Assembly: GCA_021158425.1 (NCBI GenBank)
Contig: JAGGUR010000119.1
Coordinates: 1-10,720, forward strand
Direction: 5' to 3'
Source of the DNA: Candidatus Cloacimonadota bacterium
Lineage (GTDB): Bacteria > Cloacimonadota > Cloacimonadia > JGIOTU-2
Length of the DNA stretch: 10,720 nt
Each line of letters starts with the position of its first letter. The stretch's first letter is position 1. Below, piece after piece: positions 4,999 to 10,720 of this stretch. Both the position numbers and the translations under genes were made by a program. Under the pieces are notes generated by a model, which was not told where the DNA came from, did no database searches, and was given only the letters and a program-made list of their open reading frames with translations.

Positions 4999-6717
4999 AT
5001 GAAAAAAAACTGGATTATTACTACTGAACAAACTAATGTAAGCCAAATTCAAAATTTACAAAATTCACTTTCTTGTCCTTATATTATAGCTAAATTACTT
5101 TTACAAAAGAATATCAGCTCTACTCAGGATGCTGAGGAATTTTTCCACCCAGATTTTAACAACTTGCATGACCCATATATTTTCAATGATATGGAAAAGG
5201 CTGTTAGACGAATAATGCAAGCCATTAAAAATCAGGAAAAAATTGTGATTTACGGTGACTATGATGTGGATGGCACAACAGCGACATCCTTACTGCTAAT
5301 TGGATTAAAAGAATTAGGAGCAGTAGTTGATTTTTATATCCCAAACAGAATGATTGAAGGTTATGGTTTATCAATGTTAGGAAATAAGGCTATACTTAGT
5401 AAAAAAGCTAAGGTTGTAATTACGGTTGACTGCGGGATAAATGCTGTTGATGAAATAAATTATCTGAATAAAGAAGGTGTTGATGTAATTGTTACTGACC
5501 ATCATACACCCAAGAAGATTTTGCCAGATGCCTTTGCCATTATTGACCCAAAGCTTAAGGACTCAAAATATCCCTATCAAGAGTTAGCTGGAGTTGGCAT
5601 TGCTTTAAAATTAATTACCGCTATTTATCGTAAATATAATCGTGATAATATAGAAAATGTTTCAACTTTTTTTGACCTGGCAGGACTGGGAACAATTGCA
5701 GACATAGTTCCGCTCACTGGAGAAAATAGAATTATCGCGAGTCTTGGCATAAAGAGGTTAGAAGAAAGAAAGAATTTAGGATTAAGTTATTTATTAAATC
5801 TGGCTGGTTTGAAAACCTGCAAATTAAAATCAAGTGATATTGTTTTTAGATTAGCCCCAAGAATAAATGCTGCAGGACGCTTAGGAAGTGCAGATAGAGC
5901 TGTGGATTTGATGACTACATCAAATTTAGAAGATGCAAAAAACTTAGCATTAGCAATACATAATGAGAATCAAAAGAGACAGCTAATTGACCAAACAACC
6001 TTTCGTGAAGCCTGTGATATGATTGAGTCAAAATATCAGGATTTAGATAAAACATTTTTTTTCGTCCTCGCAACAGACCATTGGCATCCAGGCGTTATTG
6101 GTATTGTTGCTTCTAAAATTGTTGAAAAATACAACCGACCTACAATACTAATTACTTTTGCAGAAGGTGAAGGTAGTGGCTCAGGTAGGAGTATCCATAA
6201 TTTCAATATATTTGAATGCCTATCCCATTTTGAGGAGTATTTGATAAGCTTTGGTGGACATAAATATGCTGCTGGTCTATCAATTTTGCCGGAATATATT
6301 GATATATTTGAAGAAAAGGTTAATGAATATGCTAAAAATAGACTAACTATAGAGGATATCCGTCCTCAAATCTATATCTCAGGTGAATTAAAACTGAATG
6401 AGATTGATGAGGATTTATTAGAATGGTTAAAACGGTTTGCACCATTTGGTCCCGGTAATATGAATCCTATCTTTCTCAGTAGAAAAGTAATGATTGTGGG
6501 TTATCCATATACTGTTGGAACGAATCATCTAAAACTCAAAACAATCCAGAATGACAAAACATTAGATTTGATAGGATTCAATATGGGAGAGATGTCTCCT
6601 TTCCTGAAGAAAGGCTCTTATGTTGATATTGCTTATTCATTGGAAGAAAATGTGTGGCAAAATGTGACTAAAATCCAGGGCAAACTAAAAGATATTCGTC
6701 CTTATGCATCTGAATAA
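4999..6717 (+). CDS. recJ: Single-stranded-DNA-specific 5'-3' exonuclease RecJ
   Basis: A full-length 572-residue RecJ, a cytoplasmic metal-dependent exonuclease that degrades 5'-ended single strands in recombination, mismatch repair and base-excision repair. DHH-domain motifs are present in order: IYGDYDVDGTTA (84-95) with the DYDVDG metal-binding core at 87-92; VDCG at 143-146; TDHHTP at 166-171; IIDPK at 181-185; ELAGVGIALKL at 195-205; and the IADIVPL/RINAAGRLGSADRAVDL region (233-305). The DHHA1 domain follows with GSGRS at 394-398 and FGGHKYAAG at 418-426. The last 120 or so residues form the OB-fold DNA-binding domain. The ATG at 4999 has GGAGA 5 nt upstream. The stop overlaps the next gene by 14 nt, indicating co-transcription with the downstream genes. 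No catalytic residue appears to be missing. Confidence 0.95.
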   Translation: MKKNWIITTEQTNVSQIQNLQNSLSCPYIIAKLLLQKNISSTQDAEEFFHPDFNNLHDPYIFNDMEKAVRRIMQAIKNQEKIVIYGDYDVDGTTATSLLLIGLKELGAVVDFYIPNRMIEGYGLSMLGNKAILSKKAKVVITVDCGINAVDEINYLNKEGVDVIVTDHHTPKKILPDAFAIIDPKLKDSKYPYQELAGVGIALKLITAIYRKYNRDNIENVSTFFDLAGLGTIADIVPLTGENRIIASLGIKRLEERKNLGLSYLLNLAGLKTCKLKSSDIVFRLAPRINAAGRLGSADRAVDLMTTSNLEDAKNLALAIHNENQKRQLIDQTTFREACDMIESKYQDLDKTFFFVLATDHWHPGVIGIVASKIVEKYNRPTILITFAEGEGSGSGRSIHNFNIFECLSHFEEYLISFGGHKYAAGLSILPEYIDIFEEKVNEYAKNRLTIEDIRPQIYISGELKLNEIDEDLLEWLKRFAPFGPGNMNPIFLSRKVMIVGYPYTVGTNHLKLKTIQNDKTLDLIGFNMGEMSPFLKKGSYVDIAYSLEENVWQNVTKIQGKLKDIRPYASE

Positions 6718-7606
6718 AAAAACAAATAAATTCTCTTTAGCATATCTACTTTATAAATACCAAACTATCTTTATAATTTTAATCATTTGCATTTCTTGTT
6801 CACAAATATCTATATTAGAAAATTCTCATATACCAAAGTCCATTTCATTCCAAAAATCAATAAAGTTACCCTTTATCCCTGATAAGATTTGTTACTGCTC
6901 ATTCTCAAATACATTTTTGTTATTAAACGCAAGTGAAAACCTTATCTATCGGATTGATTATAATGGCAAGGTATTGCAAAAAATTGGGGAGTTCGGTTTT
7001 GAAAGAGGCCAATTCGTAAGTATCGCGGATATTACTACAGATAATTTTGGGAATCTTTTCGTTGTAGATAAAGTAATAAATAAGGTTGTTGAATACGATG
7101 AAATGGGACAATTCATAAACAGTATCTCCTTTTCTGAACTTGCAGAACCTATATTAGTAGAATTTAAAGACAATGGAGATTTAATCCTTTATGACTCTCC
7201 TACAAATGAAATATATTGTTTTGATAACAGAAGAAAACTAAGGTATAATTTTGGTCAATTTATACTAAATCTCCCTATATCTCTTGTAAGCTCAAATAAT
7301 GTAAATTATGTTTTGGATAAAGGCAATAACAATATTATTGTGTTTGATAACTTTGGTGGTATTATCACAACAATTGAATCAAAAAATGAAATAATCAATA
7401 TAAGCACTAATAAAAATATATTGTATTATATTGACTCTGTTAGCAACATTTTTTGCTATAAAAATCAAGGCAGAATTAGATATAAATTAGCTTCATTAAA
7501 TGACTTTGTGCCTATCATTAGCCCCAAATTTATTATTACATATAAAAAAGTAATTGGAATTATTGACAAGAATAATCTTTATATATTCCAATTGACGACT
7601 AAATAG
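6704..7606 (+). CDS. Probable lipoprotein with NHL/6-bladed beta-propeller-like repeats
   Basis: A 300-residue protein whose first 32 residues look like a signal peptide: basic MHLNKKTNKF, a hydrophobic stretch about 20-30, then ICISC with C32 as the likely lipidated cysteine. The lipobox is imperfect (Cys at -3). The mature part consists of repeating beta-rich units of roughly 40 residues with NHL-like words (YNGKVLQKIGEFGFERGQF, NFGNLFVVDKVINKVVEYD, NNNIIVFDNFGG), as in six-bladed propellers. It is probably a periplasm-facing membrane-anchored binding or scaffold protein; no catalytic residues are evident and the ligand is unknown. The ATG overlaps the recJ 3' end by 14 nt and has no strong ribosome binding site, suggesting translational coupling. 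The gene sits directly upstream of lnt, whose product would acylate lipoproteins of this sort, though such neighbours need not be functionally linked. Confidence 0.7.
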   Translation: MHLNKKTNKFSLAYLLYKYQTIFIILIICISCSQISILENSHIPKSISFQKSIKLPFIPDKICYCSFSNTFLLLNASENLIYRIDYNGKVLQKIGEFGFERGQFVSIADITTDNFGNLFVVDKVINKVVEYDEMGQFINSISFSELAEPILVEFKDNGDLILYDSPTNEIYCFDNRRKLRYNFGQFILNLPISLVSSNNVNYVLDKGNNNIIVFDNFGGIITTIESKNEIINISTNKNILYYIDSVSNIFCYKNQGRIRYKLASLNDFVPIISPKFIITYKKVIGIIDKNNLYIFQLTTK

Positions 7607-7691
7607 CATATTGTAATAATTATATCAAGCAAAACTTTAAAGAGCTTAGAGATATTTTTTGTATTTTATTTTTCAAATAATATTTTAAAAA

Positions 7692-9209
7692 GTGAAAGAT
7701 AGGAAATTAGTTACTCACAGAAAGAACTACTTCTGGCTATCAATTATTTCAGGTGTACTTTTTGGATTATCTTTAATTGATATTGGACTTGGTTTTTTAT
7801 CATTTTTTGCATTCATCCCCTTCCTAGCATTTGTGATTAAATCAAATTCCAAACAATGCTTCTTATACGGTTTAATATTTGGATTTGTTTTAAGTTGTAT
7901 CACGCTTTATTCAATTATATTAGTTAAAGTTATTGCATTTATTGGACTTTTGATAATAATGCCATTGTATTTTGGCATTCTTACTTTTTTTATTAAAAAG
8001 ATTCAATTACAATTCACAAAATCCTTCCTCTATCTTTTCCCAATAGTATGGATAGGTTTTGAATACTTTATGACATTAGGACCTTTAAATTTCCCCTGGC
8101 ACAATATTGGATACTCTATTGCTAATTATTATTACTTGATTCAATTCGCAGATATATTTGGAGTTTATGGACTTTCTCTACTCATTCTAATAATAAACAT
8201 ACTAATTTACATACTTTTTTCCGGTAAATTTAAAGCACTATTTTTTATCATAATCATATTAATACTATGGTTTGGTTATGGAATTTATAAAGATAAAACA
8301 ATTAAACTTCAAAAAGAAGACCTAAAAGTTGGCATCATCCAATTGAGCATTTTACAAAAGGATAAATGGAACCCAGCGATTTTAGATTCCACTATAGAAG
8401 AATACGGGAAACAGCTTTCTGTACTTACACAAAATGACAGTGTTGATTTGGTTATACTTCCTGAATCTGCAATCACAACTTATCTCTTGCATGAAAGAGA
8501 ATACAAAAAAAGAATATCAGATATGGCAAAGGATAATGATGTAAATATTGTTGTCGGATTTCCAGATTATGAAATAAAATGGGTAGAGAAAAATCCGAAA
8601 TATTACTTTTTCAATAGTGCAACTATGGTTGACAAAGATGGAAATTTTCTACCAAAATATGATAAAATAAGACTTGTGCCTTTTGGTGAGAGAATTCCTT
8701 TATTAAGCAAATTTCCAATTTTAGAAAAACTGCAATTCGGACAGGCAAATTTTGAATATGGTAAAACCCCCAGACTTTATACCATTGATAATTTTTACTT
8801 TCCTATACTTATCTGTTTTGAAGGCGTTTTTCCAGAATTATCCAGACAATATATTGAAAAAGGTGCTGACTTCATAGTGGTCATCACAAATGATGGATGG
8901 TTCCAAAAAACTGCGTTCCCCAAAGAACATGCAAATAATACAAAAATTCGGGCTATTGAAAACCGTGTTTCCTTGTTTAGAGCTGCAAATACTGGCATCT
9001 CTTATATTGTAAATCCTAAAGGAAAAATAATTAAAAAGACGAAAATTTATGAGAAGAGTAATATTTCTGATTTTTTATTTACACCAAAAAATAATGTATC
9101 AATTTTTGTGAAAGTTGGATATATACTACCAATAATCTGTTTCTGGCTTTCAATTTTATTAATTATTTATGCAATATTTTCTAAATTATTACTCGTGAGG
9201 AAAAAATGA
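7692..9209 (+). CDS. lnt: Apolipoprotein N-acyltransferase
   Basis: A 505-residue inner-membrane enzyme that transfers the third acyl chain to the N-terminal cysteine of lipoproteins, a step characteristic of diderm bacteria. Residues about 12-200 are strongly hydrophobic with several membrane segments and include PWHNIGYS (135-142). The periplasmic nitrilase-type domain follows from about 211, starting KVGIIQLSI. The catalytic triad is visible: E258 in LPESA, K325 in KYDKIRLVPFGE, and C375 in ICFEGVFPE. TNDGWF (399-404) and the AIENRVSLFRAANTG block (421-435) are also family-typical. A last membrane segment lies near 475-500. GTG at 7692 is the earliest possible start, because an in-frame TAA lies at 7686-7688; no clear ribosome binding site precedes it. 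The stop overlaps the MerR gene start (ATGA), so the two are translationally coupled. Confidence 0.95.
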   Translation: MKDRKLVTHRKNYFWLSIISGVLFGLSLIDIGLGFLSFFAFIPFLAFVIKSNSKQCFLYGLIFGFVLSCITLYSIILVKVIAFIGLLIIMPLYFGILTFFIKKIQLQFTKSFLYLFPIVWIGFEYFMTLGPLNFPWHNIGYSIANYYYLIQFADIFGVYGLSLLILIINILIYILFSGKFKALFFIIIILILWFGYGIYKDKTIKLQKEDLKVGIIQLSILQKDKWNPAILDSTIEEYGKQLSVLTQNDSVDLVILPESAITTYLLHEREYKKRISDMAKDNDVNIVVGFPDYEIKWVEKNPKYYFFNSATMVDKDGNFLPKYDKIRLVPFGERIPLLSKFPILEKLQFGQANFEYGKTPRLYTIDNFYFPILICFEGVFPELSRQYIEKGADFIVVITNDGWFQKTAFPKEHANNTKIRAIENRVSLFRAANTGISYIVNPKGKIIKKTKIYEKSNISDFLFTPKNNVSIFVKVGYILPIICFWLSILLIIYAIFSKLLLVRKK

Positions 9210-9583
9210 TTAGAGAAATAAAATCAAAAACAAAGTATTATTACACAATGGGTGAGGTGTGCAATATAACTGGTCTTAAACCTCATGTGCTGCGATTTTG
9301 GGAAACACAATTCCCACAGTTACATCCTCGTAGAAAAGAACGCTCCAACAGACGATATACCTCAAAAGATATTGAAACAATCAAGAAAATAAAGTATCTC
9401 CTTTATGTAAAAGGTTTTAAAATTGAAGGTGCAAAAAAGAGCTTGAAAGGTTTTACTGACTTTGCCGAAATAGAAAAGCAAGAATCTCATCAACTTGATG
9501 AAGAACGGAAAAAGATTCTAAAAGATGTTCAAAAACAACTTAGAGAAATCAAAAAACTTACTGAAAAGTTAAAGGAAAAATAA
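9206..9583 (+). CDS. MerR-type DNA-binding regulator
   Basis: A 125-residue protein with an N-terminal winged helix-turn-helix of the MerR superfamily: YYTMGEVCNITGLKPHVLRF (12-31), then the WETQFPQLHP segment and the wing R-x-Y at 49-51 (NRRYTSKDIETI). The C-terminal third (about 88-125) is a charged coiled coil, probably for dimerisation. There is no effector-binding domain and no conserved metal-binding cysteine, so this is the short MerR type often found in operons with housekeeping genes. Its target is unknown. A Shine-Dalgarno-like GAGG lies within lnt, and ATGA overlap links it to lnt. The final codons (TEKLKEK and stop) are part of a sequence partly duplicated 139 bp downstream, in front of cas6. 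Confidence 0.88.
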   Translation: MIREIKSKTKYYYTMGEVCNITGLKPHVLRFWETQFPQLHPRRKERSNRRYTSKDIETIKKIKYLLYVKGFKIEGAKKSLKGFTDFAEIEKQESHQLDEERKKILKDVQKQLREIKKLTEKLKEK

Positions 9584-9605
9584 AAGATAAGCCAAGGAAA
9601 ATGAG
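9558..9605 (+). repeat. Imperfect ~48-bp direct repeat, copy 1 (MerR gene 3' end)
   Basis: It aligns gap-free with 9697-9744 at an offset of 139 bp, with about 8 mismatches that are all transitions. It includes the last codons and stop of the MerR gene and ends in an ATG (9601). That ATG starts a 36-codon frame ending at 9711; a second ATG at 9612 opens a 15-codon frame MPRKKSGRTIKYEEI. I do not recognise either peptide. Confidence 0.75.
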
Positions 9606-9661
9606 ACACTTATGCCCAGAAAAAAATCTGGACGCACCATTAAATATGAAGAAATTTAAGT

Positions 9662-9685
9662 TCGTCATGGAATGGTCCATGACGA
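9662..9685. repeat. Perfect palindrome between the two direct-repeat copies
   Basis: A 10-bp stem, TCGTCATGGA at 9662-9671 with TCCATGACGA at 9676-9685, and a 4-nt loop. It is not followed by a T-run, so it is not a typical terminator. It is similar in style to the palindromes at 1633-1652 and 1748-1771. It sits just after the 15-codon frame ends and may have interrupted an earlier gene. Confidence 0.7.
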
Positions 9686-9696
9686 CTCCTCTGAAT

Positions 9697-9744
9697 TTAC
9701 TAAAAAGTTAAAGGGGAAATAAAAAATAGGCTAAAGAAAATGAA
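9697..9744 (+). repeat. Imperfect ~48-bp direct repeat, copy 2 (cas6 leader)
   Basis: The second copy of the segment described at 9558-9605. The ATG at its end (9740-9742) is the start codon of cas6, so the duplication has placed a copy of the MerR gene's tail directly in front of cas6. The rest of the 9584-9739 spacer holds the palindrome at 9662 and no other recognisable gene. Confidence 0.75.
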
Positions 9745-10405
9745 AATAAAGGTATTAGAAATTATCTTCCTTTCTACTCATCTGCGAAAAGCTGACATCC
9801 CAAAATTTCGTGGTTTCCTTGCCAATAAATATCCAAATTACAATCTTATTCATAATCATCTTGAAAATGGGAAACTCCGCTATTCTTACCCACAAATACA
9901 ATTTAAAACAATAAACGGACATCCAGCAATTATCGGTATAAAAGAAGGAATTGCGGTTCTGAAACAAGTTTTTATGGAATCGAATAACATAAAAATTGGA
10001 AATAAAGAAGAAACAATTTATGAGAAGTCAATCTCATTAAAAGAGGAAGAATTTGGTATAGCAGATAAATATATTGATTATCAATTCTTATCTCCGTGGA
10101 TGGCATTGAATCAGGAGAATTATGATAAGTATAAAGTAATGAATCGCTTTGAACAAATGCAATTTCTAAAACATATTCTCCGTGAAAATCTTAAGACAAT
10201 CTCCAAAGGATTTGATTATACAATCCCGGATATTGAAGAAGTAAAAGTTGATGGAAATTTCATAAAAAAAGAGGTGAATTTTAAGAACTTGAAAATGATT
10301 TGTTTTATCGGTTCTTTCTTGACTAACTTTTATCTTCCAGATTTTCTTGGCATTGGCAAGCAGGTAGCAAGAGGGTTTGGAATGGTAAAAAGGATTGATG
10401 ATTGA
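9740..10405 (+). CDS. cas6: CRISPR-associated endoribonuclease Cas6 (Cas6b-like)
   Basis: A 221-residue protein of Cas6 size. Cas6 cleaves the CRISPR precursor transcript within repeats to give mature guide RNAs. The N-terminal part begins KVLEIIF and carries FRGFLA (23-28), IHNHLENGKLRYSYPQIQFK (37-56), PAIIGIKEG (62-70); this pattern, including the HNH at 38-40, matches the Cas6b group as I remember it. The C-terminus has the family's glycine-rich loop, LGIGKQVARGFGMVKRI (203-219). H38 or H40 is the likely catalytic histidine by analogy; I cannot prove which. The ribosome binding site is weak. It is followed after 107 bp by a probable cas8b gene, the usual order for type I-B loci. No repeat-spacer array is in the window. 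Confidence 0.82.
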   Translation: MKIKVLEIIFLSTHLRKADIPKFRGFLANKYPNYNLIHNHLENGKLRYSYPQIQFKTINGHPAIIGIKEGIAVLKQVFMESNNIKIGNKEETIYEKSISLKEEEFGIADKYIDYQFLSPWMALNQENYDKYKVMNRFEQMQFLKHILRENLKTISKGFDYTIPDIEEVKVDGNFIKKEVNFKNLKMICFIGSFLTNFYLPDFLGIGKQVARGFGMVKRIDD

Positions 10406-10512
10406 CGATTAATAATTTATGATTTATGATGAGGGATTGGTGATGATTAGTAATGTAGCTCAAGCATCTCGCTTGTGAATTAAATATTTCTTAATTCAAT
10501 TGGAGGACAATT
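10406..10512 (+). other. cas6-cas8b spacer with degenerate short repeats and two hairpins
   Basis: Just past the cas6 stop the sequence is built of near-repeats of GATTTATGAT/GATTGATGATT (about 10394-10450). Then come two small hairpins: CAAGC/GCTTG (10461-10475) and GAATTAA/TTAATTC (10477-10497, perfect 7 bp). Neither has a T-run. The next gene's ribosome binding site follows at 10502. Confidence 0.6.
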
Positions 10513-10720
10513 ATGATAAATGCAATAGCAGATTTGGGAAAGTATGTTAAGAAAAAGAATCCAGAAATGGATATTTTGGACATAATCTTAGATGATATTT
10601 ATGAAACTAAAAAAGATAAAAAGACAGGGAAAGAAATACCAAATTATCCATATATTATTTTAATTTCTTTAGAAAAAATTAATGAATCTAATTGGAGATA
10701 TAAAGGAATAGATATAAAAG
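10513..10720 (+). CDS. cas8b: Probable Cas8b (TM1802/Csh1-like) large subunit, N-terminal fragment
   Basis: An ATG at 10513 is preceded by a strong ribosome binding site (GGAGGA) 5 nt upstream, and the frame is open to the window's end (69 codons). The peptide begins MINAIADLGKYVKKKNPEMD and continues through ILDIILDDIY to YPYIILISLEK and WRYKGIDI. That opening (M-x-AI-x-x-x-GKY, an acidic helix, then a YIILI strand and a YKG segment) resembles the N-terminus of TM1802/Csh1-type Cas8b, the large subunit of type I-B Cascade that helps recognise the PAM and hold target DNA. Position right after cas6 supports this. The call is from partial sequence and memory of the family; another CRISPR-associated large protein is possible. 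Confidence 0.6.
   Translation, partial: MINAIADLGKYVKKKNPEMDILDIILDDIYETKKDKKTGKEIPNYPYIILISLEKINESNWRYKGIDIK

Noticed and set aside
9584..10720. CRISPR repeat-spacer array near cas6
   Set aside because: No regularly spaced identical repeats of about 30 bp are present; the short repeats here are degenerate and contiguous.

Overview
The window is AT-rich (roughly one-third G+C by eye) and looks chromosomal, from an uncultured-type, probably anaerobic, diderm bacterium. Lnt (apolipoprotein N-acyltransferase) and a probable lipoprotein argue for an outer membrane. The ferredoxin-type DUF362 protein and LarA-family racemase fit an anaerobic lifestyle. The many short G+C-rich palindromes in spacers recall candidate phyla such as Cloacimonadota or WOR-3, but I cannot fix the phylum from sequence alone. 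All recognised genes are on the + strand.

Layout: (1) 1-158, C-terminus of DNA polymerase I, followed by a degenerate 8-bp tandem repeat. (2) 319-1584, LarA/DUF2088 nickel-pincer racemase-family protein. (3) 1606-1771, a cluster of palindromic repeats. (4) 1838-3052, DUF362 protein with a C-terminal 2x[4Fe-4S] ferredoxin domain, carrying an in-frame 69-nt copy of one of those palindromic repeats. (5) 3129-3315, a compact unit with a possible 33-codon ORF and a strong intrinsic terminator. (6) 3380-4102, coiled-coil/C4 zinc-ribbon protein. (7) 4201-4782, an unusually long bacterial type A RNase P RNA gene, bounded exactly on both sides by copies of a ~108-bp direct repeat and interrupted by a 134-nt structured insertion in helix P18. 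(8) 4999-9583, a tightly packed probable operon: recJ, a beta-propeller lipoprotein, lnt, and a MerR-type regulator, with ATG/stop overlaps. (9) 9584-10720, the start of a CRISPR-Cas locus: a Cas6 endoribonuclease and the N-terminus of a probable Cas8b (TM1802/Csh1-like), suggesting type I-B. No CRISPR array lies inside the window.

The genes are mostly housekeeping: replication and repair (PolA, RecJ), tRNA 5' processing (RNase P) and lipoprotein maturation (Lnt). Accessory material begins abruptly after the MerR gene. The most interesting signals are non-coding: the remodelled, repeat-bounded rnpB gene, and the palindromic element that has become a 23-residue internal segment of the DUF362 protein.
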